Below, piece after piece: positions 1 to 11,432 of a stretch of 64,000 nucleotides of DNA. The stretch is from contig OX235262.1 of the NCBI GenBank assembly GCA_944472135.2, positions 86,278,903 to 86,342,902 of the forward strand, in the 5' to 3' direction. The notes under the pieces were generated by a model that did not search any database, was not told the DNA's origin, and saw only the letters and a list, made by a program, of their open reading frames with translations. A program made the translations under genes and the position numbers. Source of the stretch: Trichobilharzia regenti. Taxonomy: Eukaryota; Platyhelminthes; Trematoda; Strigeidida; Schistosomatidae. Numbering within the stretch: position 1 is the stretch's first letter; the number at the start of each line of letters is the position of its first letter.

Positions 1-842
1 AATGTGATGAATTTATCGTGAGAGAGGAAAAAGTTTAATTTCACATACCATCTTTTCTATTTCATTTAACATCTTATTTAAATCTTTTACACAAGTTTAT
101 ATTTACACTGAACACTGTGTATATTAATGAGATTTATTCGCATACTATTATCATTGTTATTATTATTATTATTTTTATTTGCTTACATGCTTCCGGTGTA
201 CATAACCACTGATGAATACCATTTTTAGTTATAGTTTGTTTACATAAAGACAAACTGAACGCCTTTGCATAAAAACTGTAATTGTGTACTGAAATGAATC
301 TAACCTTAACTAATTAATACAAATATAATTAACACATTTTAAGGAAAAAAAATGTGATGCAAATATCCGTAGTGTGAAGTAAGAAAAATATAAACAAGCT
401 GACATATTAATTAATTAAAACAATTGAATCTTGAATAGGTTTTGTTTGTATTGCTAAATTCTTGTTTCGCAAATTTTGTATTTTTGTCATATAAACCAAT
501 CTGTACACAACATGGTAGGCACGTGTAGAATACAGTATTAAACACAGGAAAGTAATTTATGATCCGAAACTGTACTTTTAAAGCAAATTTCATATGAAAT
601 TTTCGAATCGATTTCAAACTAATGAACTGAGGATTCTTATTACAGTTGTGACTGGTGTATATCGTTGATTAATTACTCTCTGTTTTGAAAGAGATGCATG
701 CATTTGATCGTCTCTTGTCGACAGTCGACAAAAACTTCAGTTCTGATAATCCCTTAAGTAGGTATTCAACATTCAACCGTAACACTTATCTGCTGAAATA
801 ACTAAGAATTTCCTTCGAAGTCAACTAGATAATAAGTGACTA
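1..842. other. AT-rich stretch without recognised genes
   Basis: I see no coding sequence or known repeat here apart from a short ATT microsatellite near 157-178. Small ORFs are low-complexity and lack family motifs. Confidence 0.5.
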
Positions 843-960
843 GCGGCAGAGTCCAGGACGTGCGTTTCGTCCTACTTGGAACTCATCAGCATCCACACTA
901 GGAGTTGATCTATCAGCTAACACCGATTATTTCTGTCCAGTAAAACCAATTAACAGGAAA
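843..960 (-). mobile_element. Smα SINE relic with near-complete hammerhead (849-893)
   Basis: Read on the minus strand, 893-849 contains CTGATGAG, a GGAC strand before GAAA, a short ACGCACGT helix and a GTC cleavage triplet, the hammerhead core order of schistosome Smα. The stem I strands, GGATG and CTGGAC, no longer pair beyond the first base pair. The tRNA-like head expected at higher coordinates is largely lost, so this is a decayed copy. Confidence 0.7.
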
Positions 961-1302
961 TTGAGAACAATTCCACAGAAACAACTGCTGGTAGTCTTTG
1001 TGGGAAGGTGACTGTCATGGTTATTTGGCCTCTGAAGCGATTAACGTTGGGTTTTAGTCTTCATGAGAATACTTTTACTCATCGGGATGGAATTATCCAT
1101 GGCTGGCAAGTTTCATGTAGGCTGAAACACGCATTATGGATTCAACTACTAGTCACCATCAGCTAGATAATATCTAAACATAACATTTAAGTATATCACC
1201 TTTTCCAAGATTAAACTCTGTGAAAGTAACTGCCAACGACTTAATAATTCTTTCTAAATTTCATGATTCATTCAAAATACACACTTATCTCACGGTGGTT
1301 TT
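961..1302. other. No recognised feature
   Basis: Unique-looking AT-rich sequence. Nothing supportable was seen on either strand. Confidence 0.4.
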
Positions 1303-1484
1303 ATTTTTTTTTTATTTTTTTTTATTTTTGATTACAGCTTGATTCCACACCGTATTTTTGGTACAAGTATGGAATTTTCAGCACGGATATCGGTAGCCCA
1401 AATTTTTCAGGCCAACCAAAGATATCAGGTGTGCATCGGCAGCGGATCGAACCTCGGACCATGTGCATGGTCGGCGAGAGTCCT
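1303..1484 (-). mobile_element. Family A tRNA-derived SINE, head truncated
   Basis: On the minus strand it reads from a partial tRNA-like head (GGTTCGATCCGC-type B box near 1435-1445) through the body GATATC...GGGCTACCGATATC to an A-rich tail, seen as the T run at 1303-1325. The first part of the head with the A box is missing. It matches at least eight other A copies in the window. Confidence 0.8.
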
Positions 1485-1486
1485 TA

Positions 1487-3330
1487 TTTGTATAGTGCCT
1501 GAATTATACTAGCAGTCTATATAGTCAGTAGTTAATTGTGCATATACTGAAGATAATAATAAACCTAAGAAATAAAATCAATAATAAGTTAGTTATTCAA
1601 GCAATTAAACTTTACAATCAACTGATATTTTAGGATATATGCTGTCAGGATTCACCTTTTCATTTCATTCATTATACATGGAAAATTTATGCTGTGAACT
1701 GAAAAATCGCCTAGTCTGTAACTAGTTGGTAATCTTGATTCATAATCTGTCAAACAAACAAAAAATGTAGAAAAATATCACTATCAAAATGCCATATCTA
1801 TAATGAGAAGAGTGTATCAAGTACTACTATATGTACAATGGAATTCCATGTGAATATCTACAAGAATGCAGTAATAGTTTCAAACATTTTTTTACTTGAC
1901 CTTATTCCTTGTAGAATAAAGTGCATATTCTACGGCAATTTACAACATTGTGTTACCTTAACAAGTAAACCTACATTGAAATTAATCAACTGCATGCAAA
2001 CAGGAGAACATCAATTTCCTGTCATTAGTGAATGGCTTTAGACTCCATGTTCACAAACTGAATGTGAAGTCAGATGAACGCAGGTGACAATAGTTGGGGG
2101 TGGTACGGAATCAGAATTCATACAACACTGGGTTCTACTCCAATGTCTGAATGATAATCAGCCTCGGCTCGTTAACTGAAGGCCTTGGACTTGATCCCTA
2201 GAGAGGTCTTAGGTTTAAACTTATAAAGAATATAAATGTGAGATGAAACAGATGCTCAGTAGCTTCTAATTTTCATTTTCCTCTAAATGATATGAGTCTG
2301 AGGTGAAATAAACGGTGGAATCTCACAGAAACAAGAGTGGATTCTCAATGGTATACAGAATATTATAAATGAATTAACTAACTTTTAATATCGATATGTG
2401 AAATTTCTTGGAAGCCTCATTGAGAGACCAAAATCATAATTTAGTGCATAACTGCTAAGCTGTAGCTTTAGAAGTGTAAACACCGAATTCTCTTGAGACA
2501 CGCTGACAGTAAATCCTCTGCAGGCTTACTAATGGGTCATATTTCTAATCTTCAAAAATTCATTGTATAGCATGAAAGAATTTATCTGTTAGTCATGAAA
2601 TATCACAGCCATTACTTCAATTTCAGTAGTATGTGAATGCGGACAGATATTTCAATGTTTATCAATGAAGCTTTTGAAAACTTTTCCTTTACAGATGTCT
2701 CAAGTGGTATCAGTATTTGATAAACAACTGTCATCAAACTAGTTAAATCTTAAGACTCAACAACACAGAATGAATGAAATGGAATCTTAGACTGAGCAGA
2801 AAAACAAGCAAATAAAGGAAGATATATTCCTTTCCCAATATAATTCTAAGCATAAGTTTCGTTCGATTTATTATGCCATCTGATCTAATACTGTGTTTGC
2901 TTAGATGACAATTACAGTTGAAATTTTCAAAAGTTTTCCAAAACAACCTGAAGTTGTAATAGTGAAAACAATGAGTTCCTCGGTTGATTTCAGTGAGACT
3001 TTTCGTACTAACTTTAATTTTAAGGTCTTTTTCAGTCTGTCTCTTAGTAAAGTAAACTTTAATCAACTGAGCAGAAAATTAATTTTTTTTCAATAATAAA
3101 AATTCAGAAATTAGTAAGTAATTAATAAGAAATATGGAAAATGGACGTAAAACTGTCAACACTAATTTAAATATCTAAATACTGTGATATGGAATGTCTA
3201 CTGGTAGACAGTGAATGAAATTTCACCAAAATATTTGGTTCAATAAACTTCTGAGGTTGTTAATATGAGGTTTGTCATTCTCTCAGGGAAAGCTAATGTT
3301 TATTCGGTCAAATAATGAATTTCAGTAATG
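1487..3330. other. No recognised gene; possible decayed repeat at 2070-2220
   Basis: No open frame here shows family motifs. A stretch near 2070-2220 vaguely resembles a decayed tRNA-headed repeat but is too diverged to assign. Confidence 0.35.
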
Positions 3331-3339
3331 AAACAGGAA

Positions 3340-3520
3340 TCGTTTTGTTTTCAAGAAAGATTCAACAACAGTTAGAAAACTGCTGAAGATTAGAGCGCAC
3401 TGGACAACTGTTTCGTCAGTGAACACCCACGACTTCTTCAGAGATCGAACCCAAGACCTTTAGGTCATCAGGTGAGCTGGCACCGGGTTAAAATCCAATG
3501 GCCTGTGAATTTTATTACTG
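3340..3520 (-). mobile_element. Family C relic
   Basis: Degenerate arm with ACTGGACAACTGTTTCGTC near 3398-3417, followed by a decayed tRNA-like segment (GATCGAACCCAAGACC near 3444-3460) and the end of the unit. It sits directly beside the RTE relic. Confidence 0.55.
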
Positions 3521-3529
3521 TCATGACTT

Positions 3530-4800
3530 ATTTATTATTATTCCACTGGGTTTCGACTGGAACATAGGGCTTCATCAGCAAGTATCCATTTCACTGTGTC
3601 CCTAACTGCTTTTTTTAACTTTCTCTATGACTGCTTATAAACAATCGTTTCTTCCCCACACTGTATCGTCCACCTCACCATCGAACACCCAAGTCACCTC
3701 TTCACATTCGGCTTTCGCTCCAGGGCCTGACACGCGATGTCATTCAATGGTCTCTTTATTGTATGTTTAATTCATCTCCACTCCCTTCTACCTATTTGTT
3801 CGCAGATAGATTGTTGGTATTTTGGTTCCTAGAGTTCTTTGTTGTTGACCCTTTCTAGACAATCCATCTGACTTTCAGTATGTAGAGAAGACATTCGCTG
3901 GTGGAAGCCTGCAGTAGCCTGTTGAAAATTTGTCCGCTGACTTGCTTGCCAAGTCACTGAACCATATACAATTACTGGCCGACCTTACGTTAGAATCTTG
4001 TTCTTTATTCTCAGTCCAGCAGGTTTTCACACTGATTTCAAAGAAATGAAAACCTGTCTTCATTTACTCCTTTTTGTCACCCGCAGCTGAACCGATACTA
4101 CCCATGTATGTGAAAAGAGGCGCATTCCCTTAGATTTCCCTCCGTTGATAGTAATTAGTTGTTATGTGTCTTTATCACCTCTTTATTCTCTATGTTTATG
4201 TTTGATTGTGTCTTCGATGCTTCTGCTACCAACGCGTTAGTTTTCACCCGTAGATCTTCGAGACTTTGTGACACTAGACATAAATCACCCGGTAAGTTTA
4301 AACCTTCTTGAATCTTCATGTCAACACAACCAATCTTCATACTGTTGCAGCAGCTTTCAAACTACTTCATGGCTGACGTTGTCAAAGGCCTTTTCAATGT
4401 CAATGAATTCGAAATAGAAATTTGACCAGCATTCTATGCTCTGTTTGAGCATCATGCGTAGTGTTGCGAATTGTTCTTCTGAAATCCAGCATGCTTTGCG
4501 CTGCGTTTTGCTTCCATAGCATCTTTTAATCTCTGCAGGATGATGCGACTTGATGTTTTGCTTAGAGTTGACAGGAGCATGATTCCTCACCAATTTTTGC
4601 AAAGCCTTAGGTTGTCTTTCTTTGTCAGTTTGATTAGGTAGCCTTTCTCTTCCTTCCACATTCTCTTCAGTAGTGGCGTGAGCATATCCTCTGCTGTCTC
4701 TGGTCCGTTTTCATTTATTTTGGGGGAACATTGTCTGATCCTGCTGCCTTCCTGGGTTTAAACAACCCCATGGAACTCTCTAGTCAAATTCTCTTACTGA
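3530..4800 (-). pseudogene. RTE/SR2-like non-LTR retrotransposon, reverse transcriptase relic
   Basis: The minus strand encodes broken pieces of an RTE-type reverse transcriptase in order. Near 4790-4730 is AAGSDNVPP, matching the fingers motif usually read as AAGPDNIP. At 4659-4357 comes an arginine/lysine-rich segment, then ATLRMM and FIDIEKAFDNV, the motif A aspartate region. At 4340-4155 is GDLCLVSQSLEDL, where the usual (F/Y)ADD motif C is damaged. At 4063-3875 and on to 3540 is the C-terminal region typical of RTE ORFs. The pieces lie in different frames with stops, and the 5' endonuclease domain is absent, so it is a dead 5'-truncated copy. The assignment to the SR2-like group is by motif memory. 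Confidence 0.8.
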
Positions 4801-4919
4801 CCCATCGTAACCCGTAGCTGGAGATGATTATCGGTCCTGACACCTGACTTGATGAACCCCAGTGGCCATAACCTACAGTATTCAGTCACAAACAAGAGGT
4901 AAATTAATTTACAGATATT

Positions 4920-5045
4920 TTAGTAGCCCAAATCTAGAATGAAACAGCTTTCCAGTACTACTTTTTTTCCAGTAGTTTCCTAAATGATATCAGTACATGA
5001 TGAAATCTACCTTGAAACTAATAAATACTTTCAACCGAAAACTTG
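4920..5045 (+). mobile_element. Family C fragment
   Basis: Contains GAATGAAACAGCTTTCCAGTAC followed by the arm end (TGATATCAGTACATGATGAA and the CTTGAAACTAAT end). The tRNA-like part is missing. Confidence 0.6.
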
Positions 5046-5757
5046 GAAATTCCTGGTACTAGAAAATCGTCTCCTTTTTAATGACAATAATAAAGGAAAG
5101 GCGATTGAGAACGGTTTTGATGTTTGATGATAAGGTTATGTGGAATAGCCTTAGACTGACCTATCACTATCAGTGTAAAGAGTTAAGATTGAAGATGAAA
5201 TGAAAATCTAAGTTACAGTAGAATTCGCATCATCATCCTCCAGGATTAATAATCCATTATGCTATCAGTATAATGATGACTGACTTAGTAGCTGTGGTTT
5301 GTCTATACTACTCAAAACTATTGATTCACAAGAAAGCAACTAAAATCGTTTTACTAGTATTATAGAATACTGATGAAGGGAATTGTAAATCAACCAAAAT
5401 TTCGACTAACTAATAACTGTAATTTGACTGAGAGAATAGTTTAATTTATGGTAATTACTTCCAGCTTCATTTGTCTACACATATCACCCATTAATCATGA
5501 CTACAAAAATTCATCAGTAATCTCATGAAAGACAGTTGATTTTTTTTGTCTGTAAGGCTTGAGTGAATTTTCCTACATCCAGGCAGTTAATCAAAGATTT
5601 TTTGTTTCATTTGTAACCATTTTTACGCAAGTATGGTATGATATATAGATAACATAGACTTTAAGTTGCAGTTGATTGATTGATAGCAACTTTCTCCTAT
5701 TACTGCAAAAACTTAGTAACTCTGTAAATATGACCAAAAAAACCGAAAAGAAGGTTA
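5046..5757. other. No recognised feature
   Basis: AT-rich sequence. The small ORFs show no motifs and no splice-bounded coding signal was seen. Confidence 0.4.
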
Positions 5758-5759
5758 CA

Positions 5760-6150
5760 GCGTGAAGAAGGTATTTTATCATGAGTTGACATCATTTAGA
5801 GAACCATTGGAAAACCTGGGAGTACTGGGAAGCTGTTTCCTCCGTTCTAGTTTGAAACTTTTCATCAGTACGCACCCACCACTAGGTGTCGAACACATGA
5901 CCTTCTGGTTACAAGGTCGGCGAGCTCGTAAACCGTTAAATCACTGTGACCCGAATCCAAGACCGGGCATTCATCACATAGCGCGACCGCTAGCCCATAT
6001 CTTCTTCGATGAGTTATTGCCTCACCTTCAACCTCCTGCACCCTGCTGGTCTCAACTTCCTATTAGAACCCCAGGCAACTACCTACATGAATAGGTCCAG
6101 TCGCTAGTGAGTATCAGACTAATTTGCAAGTATTGGCTTTTGTAGGGATT
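5760..6150 (-). mobile_element. Family C unit, minus orientation
   Basis: Full-length unit. From left to right it has the arm (TCATGAGTTGACATCA), the hammerhead-like segment around 5810-5880 (GTACTGGGAAGCTGTTTCC...CATCAGTACGCACCC), the tRNA-like segment, the centre (TCACATAGCGCGACCGCTAG) and the terminal AAGTATTGGCTTTTGTAGGG. The 110-residue open frame across it is fortuitous. Confidence 0.75.
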
Positions 6151-6164
6151 TTTATTTGATTGGT

Positions 6165-6370
6165 TGAAGGAGCTCGCCTTGTAACCACGAGGTCCTGGGT
6201 TCGAGCCGTGGCTGTGGGTGCGTACTGATGAAGAGTCCCAAACCAGGACTACAGAAACAGCTGTCCAGTACCACTTGTTGTTTTTTCGATTGGTTCTATA
6301 ACTGATGTCAGCTCATGATGAACTCCTCCAACCAGTCAAACAAAATCTCTATAAAACTAATACCTGAAAA
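6165..6370 (+). mobile_element. Family C partial unit, plus orientation
   Basis: Starts inside the tRNA-like segment (GAGCTCGCCTTGTAACCACG, B box GGGTTCGAGCC), then the hammerhead-like arm TACTGATGAAGAGTCCC...CAGCTGTCCAGTAC, and ends at the arm terminus. It is inverted relative to the unit at 5760-6150. Confidence 0.75.
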
Positions 6371-6409
6371 CTTGGAGTTAATTTACTTATTATTCTATTT
6401 CCTTACATT

Positions 6410-6623
6410 CCAAGTTGAACATAGAACTTCAAGTTACAGCTTTAAAGTTTCCGAAGCAGTGGTTTTATTTCTACGAAGTTAAACTCCTAGCCTCACAACC
6501 AACCTTCCCTCTTTGTTGGCCTTACTACCAGCTTGGCGAGATTTAAGAGTGCGTCGGCCGGGGATCGAACTCTGAACCACTTACGTCGTTAGCTAGCGTT
6601 CTATCACTAAACCACCAACACCC
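6410..6623 (-). mobile_element. Family B tRNA-derived SINE
   Basis: Minus-strand head near 6623-6545, with a decayed A box and a GGGGATCGAACTC B-box region, followed by the B body with CAAGCTGGTAGTAAGGCC. The tail end is the CCAAGTTGAACATAGAACTT segment. Confidence 0.7.
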
Positions 6624-6824
6624 TGAAGAAGGTAAGCCTATAAACAAAATGGCACTGGGGATTATTGCACTCATCAGTTTTCCTGCATTAAAAATGAAGA
6701 TGTCAGCATTTTCTTCCATAAATTCTCAATGGTAAACATGAAATTTGCGGCTACATTTCATCTTCTTACCTTATCGTATCTGTTCTTATCTTCAAATTCT
6801 TTGTTTCCGAATTCCCAATCATAT

Positions 6825-6863
6825 ATATATATACATATAATATATATAAATATATATATGTAT
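6825..6863. repeat. AT microsatellite
   Basis: Alternating TA/AT run interrupted by single bases. Confidence 0.9.
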
Positions 6864-7160
6864 GGTCATCTAACCCAGTTACCTGATCACATTTTAGTTT
6901 TGACTGTTTTGATTTAGATGTTTTCGTTACTTTTCTACTTACGTAATGTTTTCGGATATCCGGCACATCACTCAAAGCATTAGTCTGGTAATGATCCAAT
7001 CAGACACAATTTCCTTTTATTTTTGAACATAAAAGTAATCTACCTCTATCGCTTCTCGGCTCTCTGAGCTAAGATCATGTGTAGTATCTGTTCTTTGCAG
7101 TGTAATTTCTGCAACGGTCTCTAAACTGAGACCAATGAAATTACCTGTATTTTTCCCTGT

Positions 7161-7350
7161 GCGTCGGTGGCACAGTGGTTAGGACTCTCGCCGACCACGC
7201 ATATGGTCCGGGGTTCGAGCACCCGCCGACGCACACCTGATATCTATGGTTGGCCTGCGTTTTTGGGCTACCGATATCCATGCTGAAAATTCCATACTTG
7301 TACCAAAAATACAGTGTGGAATCAAGCTGTAAATCGAAAATCGAAAAAAA
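7161..7350 (+). mobile_element. Family A tRNA-derived SINE, full length
   Basis: Begins GCGTCGGTGGCACAGTGG (A box), has the B box GGGGTTCGAGCACCC, then the ACACCTGATATCTATGG body and the tail CAAGCTGTAAATC plus A-rich end. AAATTACCTG occurs both just upstream (7138-7147) and right after the tail (7348-7357), a candidate imperfect target duplication. Confidence 0.85.
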
Positions 7351-7539
7351 TTACCTGAAAGTGTTAATTTTAAATTAGCTCATGTATCCACATATGTGAA
7401 CGCGGTTTCATCAGTTACATTCTACAGAATATCCTTTATGCAATGCCATGGTGATCGGACTTAAATTTTTTCGAACTGATGAATCCATAGATATATTAGC
7501 ACTCAAGACAAAAGACGAAAATTATCTTTTTTGAAGTGG

Positions 7540-7690
7540 CCGGCAGTGGAATTCAGGATGCATGTTTCATCCTATTTACAAGTCACATACTGTATGTAAT
7601 TACATCTCAGTGAGTTATGGTACTCCTACTGAGACTGGAAGCCACGACTCAATGCCTCAAATGCCAAAGTTTTATCCGCAAGAGTACACG
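7540..7690 (-). mobile_element. Smα SINE relic
   Basis: Plus-strand CAGTGGAATTCAGGATGCAT, then TTTCATCCTATTTACAAGTC, is a decayed reverse complement of the Smα hammerhead. The tRNA-like head follows (CTGAGACTGGAAGCC, AAATGCCAAAG). Core bases are mutated. Confidence 0.65.
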
Positions 7691-7935
7691 TATAAATAAA
7701 GAATTTCAAAGGCTGCTATCACTTAGATATTCATCCTGCATTAAGCATTACCTGTATATATCAGTATTGGTCTCTTTTTCTGTTTTATTAGTGAGTAGGC
7801 TAAGAGCTTCATAACTTCTTTGTGTAAATTAAGTTGTTAATATAATAACTGTCTTTCGAGAATAGATAACTAAACAGATAGAAATTAGTGGGATTATTGC
7901 TTTCGTACTAAGTTAGGTTTTAATATTATAACTCC

Positions 7936-8002
7936 TTAAGAATAGAAACCTATCATCTCCACATTATTTTCAGTTTCCGACAAGTGCAGAAAGTGATTCC
8001 GA
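7936..8002 (-). CDS. Candidate terminal exon of the host gene
   Basis: Acceptor TAGCGTACAG, then 1+66 nt reading RNHFLHLSETENN through GFYS to a TAA stop at 7938-7936. The entry phase fits the preceding candidate exon. The acceptor has a poor pyrimidine tract and I saw no clear polyadenylation signal, so this may instead be chance. Confidence 0.22.
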
Positions 8003-8089
8003 CTGTACGCTACATTAACAACCCTTAAAATCATATTACAAGAGTTTTATAATTTGACAATTACAAAAGCTTTATTATACACATTAAAT

Positions 8090-8310
8090 TTACACAACAT
8101 GCACAATTTTCAGCGTAGTTTATTGCGTAATATTTACTCTTCATCCAAGAGTTTCAAGTAAGACAGCAATCTCCAGTACATCATGTCACTGAGTGATGTT
8201 AGATCTGAAGAATAAACTAATCGATTACGGTATTTTTTTCTTTGGTCCCACAGAAATGCTCAATGATGGGCTGCAAACCAATTAAAAATGTGCACTAGTA
8301 CATTTGGAGG
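8090..8310 (+). repeat. Dispersed repeat F, copy 1
   Basis: Shares blocks with two other places: TTTATTGC(G/A)TAATATTT and TTCAAGTAA with 41635-41685, CTCTTC(A/G)TCCAA with 37030-37045, and CCAATTAAAAATGTGC with 37172-37187. No source element was recognised. Confidence 0.55.
8138..8204 (-). CDS. Candidate exon, within dispersed repeat F
   Basis: Acceptor TTTATTCTTCAG and donor GTAAAT flank 67 nt reading LTSLSDMMYWRLLSYLKLLD. Phase in 1, phase out 2, consistent with its neighbours. However, the same DNA is related to sequences near 37020-37210 and 41615-41835 (family F), so it may be part of a transposable element or an exonised repeat. Confidence 0.28.
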
Positions 8311-8682
8311 TCCACGGATATAACTGAATGATTATAACAACAAGAACTAAAGGAAACAAGATGCATTGTCTTGAGGTGGAAATTCAGGTAGCCCAGAGAT
8401 TCAAACAGGCCGCCAATATTCAATACACTATAGTGTGCTGGATAGGAACTAACAGTCCAACATTAAGTTTCACCTTCTATTTAACAACGTCTATCTCCCA
8501 TTCACTTGTATACCAATATTACATTTCAATGAACAGCTTCATTAAAATCGTGAGCTGAAAGGTATTTATAGGTATTCTATCAATTTTCAGAGTAGTTTGG
8601 GGCACAAACCAAAATCAGTTAACAAACCAATCAAAATTAAGGAAAAGTGTAAAGATATTTTATGCTTTTTACGACTACTTAC

Positions 8683-8713
8683 AGCACATTTCTTGCTTAT
8701 CGGAAGTCCTAAC
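8683..8713 (-). CDS. Candidate exon (VRTSDKQEMC)
   Basis: 31 nt with donor GTAAGT and acceptor TTAAGAAAG. It enters in phase 0 and leaves in phase 1, as the neighbouring exons need. The acceptor is weak. The intron before it would be only 48 nt, a size that occurs in schistosome genes. Confidence 0.35.
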
Positions 8714-8761
8714 CTTTCTTAAGCATCCATTTTTGAGGAGCTATGAAGTAAAACTAAATAC

Positions 8762-8798
8762 CTGAGTTATACTCAGTGGTTCATCACTTTTTCTAAGC
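8762..8798 (-). CDS. Candidate exon (LRKSDEPLSITQ)
   Basis: 37 nt with a good acceptor TTCAATTTCAG and donor GTATTT. Entry phase 2 and exit phase 0 match the exon at 10124-10257 and the next one. Only this frame is open. Confidence 0.42.
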
Positions 8799-8984
8799 CT
8801 GAAATTGAAGTAGTCCATAGAACTTGTACACAATGGTACACAAAACTGTATATTATATAATAGAACATACAGGCAGATACACTGATAACATTTTTGGTGT
8901 CTAGTTTCTTCTTAACCTTCACTAGAATCTCTCATGACAAAGATAAATCAGGAGGATAACGGCGACGGTTTATGCGTCAATCTC

Positions 8985-9072
8985 ATATGCGTACGTATAT
9001 GTGTATGTATGTATGCAAAAATCTGTTTACGTGTGTGTGTTTGTGTGTGTCCATGCACTTGTGTACTTGTGT
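8985..9072. repeat. GTAT/TG simple repeat
   Basis: Runs of GTATGTGTATGTATGTATG and GTGTGTGTGTTTGTGTGTG. Confidence 0.8.
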
Positions 9073-9554
9073 CAGAAGTGAAGTATATTCAGGTCACTAT
9101 CTGAAATAAAAAACTTAGAGAAATGACAAACAAATTATTGTAAAAATCATTTCAATAAAACCTTCGTGATTGTTTCCATTGCTTTTTCTCTTTTTATGTT
9201 TAAATGAAAAGATACAAAATTTATGAGTGTTCCTTTTATTGGATAAGAAGAATATTAAAACAGAAATAGAAAACTTTATAAATGAATTAAAAATAATATT
9301 TTTACAATCTACTCCTACACTGAAGTTTTCATGCCTAAATATCTCAGTATTTTTTGCTAAAAACAAAAATAGTAACGATGAAAGTTATTCCAGAAAAAAA
9401 AGAATTTCACTCATATTTTAGCAGTTATTGAAGTTACTATCTTTATTCAAGAATGGGTCACGTACACTTGTTGACTACTCGGAGAGAAAAGGTAGGGTGT
9501 AAGCTAATACAATATTATGCTGTTCAAAGTGAATCCTATCAATCAGGCAGTTAG

Positions 9555-9875
9555 GTAGGGTGAACAACTTTAACTATTCACGACATAGCACGACCACCAG
9601 CCAATATCCTAGGCGAATATTTGTCCTCCCATCCGACCAGTTGTATCCTACTTGTCTGAACTTTCCAATAAAACCTCAGGTAACTACTTACCTGTATAGG
9701 GCCCGTCACTAGTGAGCATCTCATCGATATTCAACTGAAGAGTCATGAACTAGGACGAAACAACTGTCCAGTACTCCCAGGTTTTCCAATTATTCTCTAA
9801 ACAATATCAGCTCATGATGAAATCCTGTAACTAATCAATCAAATCCCTACAAACCAATACCTGAACTTTCACTAT
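9555..9875. mobile_element. Family C composite, inverted
   Basis: 9565-9738 is the C centre in minus orientation (CACGACATAGCACGACCACC to CATCTCATCGATATTCAA). From 9739 an arm in plus orientation follows at once, with GGACGAAACAACTGTCCAGT and the terminus ATCAAATCCCTACAAACC. The tRNA-like part is missing at the junction. Confidence 0.7.
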
Positions 9876-10123
9876 GTCTGGTAGTGAACAAATTAGTTAT
9901 CATGTTAGCAGTTTGTTTAAATTTTCTTATGATCCTTTTATCTAGAAAAACTAAGTGTTTCTTCAGGAAGCACACTGTCACCAGGTGAGTGATATAACAT
10001 AACAGGTATTCCATCTTGACGACAGACTTTAAAAAAATTAGTTAAAAGAAGTGATAAATATTAGTTATCATAAATTATGATTCCAGGTGGTCGTAAACAA
10101 CCAACAGGTAGTTCTGAATCTAC

Positions 10124-10257
10124 GTTGTGTATCTGTTGTCACTTGGTTTGCACAGCACACCTGAAACTTTAAGGGAACTGGTGCTATCTAAGAGATCTGA
10201 GCTAGTTTTGCAACCAGGACAGTTATTATTAAGCCTATTCTGGTTGCAGTTGACTTT
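10124..10257 (-). CDS. Candidate exon with Cys-rich segment
   Basis: 134 nt, acceptor AATGCAATCAG and donor GTAGAT; phase in 0, out 2. Reads KVNCNQNRLNNNCPGCKTSS, then DLLDSTSSLKV, then LCKPSDNRYT. The other two frames contain stops. NC..CPGC hints at a metal-binding or disulphide segment but no family is recognised. An earlier donor CAG|GTGTGC exists but breaks the phase with 8762-8798. Confidence 0.45.
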
Positions 10258-11254
10258 CTGATTGCATTTGATCAAGGTTTATACCTTAAAAGACAAAAGA
10301 ACCGGTTATTATTTATTTACCTATAGAAGATAATATAAAAGCTTTCTGAAGATGGTTGACGTGCTACCAATCACCCTGGTTTTCCACAAATGCTTCATTC
10401 ATTACATAATCTGTTTCAATGCTTTGATTACTACACGGGTTTAGACAAGTGTTAAATCGTTTTCAACTTTTTGTAACGCTAAATCTAATAGCTCAATTAT
10501 ATTGGATGGAGTTGAGTACCAAATAACAGCGATAAATCTGTTCATGTTTTCCATGGATACTCAACATTACTTTATGTTTTCTGAACGCTTATACACAGCA
10601 TTCACTAAGTAACTTCTTTTGTGATTTCAATAATACATTCCTGGTTCATGAATGCAACGTGTCAGGAGCACTTCCAAATTTTATGTATAATTTTAAAGGT
10701 ATAAGAGAAACAAATAGCACAAGTATAACATTAAATGTCCTTAACAAACCTAAAATGATATACTTAGGAAATGACTAGTCTGATTTTTCCTTTCACAAGT
10801 AAAATATATTACAAAGCACTTGAGTATGTGAAGATTTTAACCAAGTGCAAGATGATTCTACCATCGCATAATCAACATTCAAACATGTCTGAATATGACT
10901 TGTTTGCCCAACACCCAGACTATGAGTCAATGGGTACCAGCCTTGAATCCTCTTCCACCCTCCTTTCTCTAGGTAACTGGGTAGTATAATAAAATATGAG
11001 TAAGGGCAATAGCCTAGTACATACAGAATCTATCCTTGGTAACTGAGTTCATGCATAATTGCAATTGCATAGCTGTGAAAATGGAATTGTAGAAAAGGAA
11101 ATTTTCTTCGCTGAAATCTTTTTATGTCTCAATGGGAATTATTGATTTAAATGAATGAACTATTAATTTATTCCTTCATCTGTGGATTCTTCTACCGTGA
11201 CTGATTAATGAATCTGCATAATCAATCAATTTTTAGTTTCCTGAGATATGAGTG

Positions 11255-11348
11255 GTTACAAGTTTGGTCACAAGGTAAGTAACATCAGTTAGATAACCAT
11301 TTAAATACCAGGGAGTGTCGGAGAGCTGTTTTGTCCTAGTTTTGGAAT
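11255..11348 (-). mobile_element. Family C arm fragment
   Basis: TAACATCAGTTAGATAACCA followed by GAGAGCTGTTTTGTCCTAGT is the C arm in minus orientation, cut after about 95 bp. Confidence 0.6.
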
Positions 11349-11432
11349 TTACATAATAAATTAGGCACTAAAGAAATACAAAGATATTAAATTGGAAGAA
11401 ATTTCACCAGTTTTGTACAGAATGCTACTTAC

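Noticed and set aside
5762..6094. 110-residue ORF as a gene
   Set aside because: It lies wholly inside a family C unit and matches the repeat, not a protein family.
7161..7235. tRNA gene (A and B boxes, clover-leaf-like head)
   Set aside because: The same head plus body recurs nine or more times with A-rich tails, so it is a SINE head, not a functional tRNA gene.
10321..10345. 25-nt minus-strand exon with a TTCAG acceptor and GTAAAT donor
   Set aside because: Its exit phase conflicts with the better exon at 10124-10257, which joins directly to 11433-11557.
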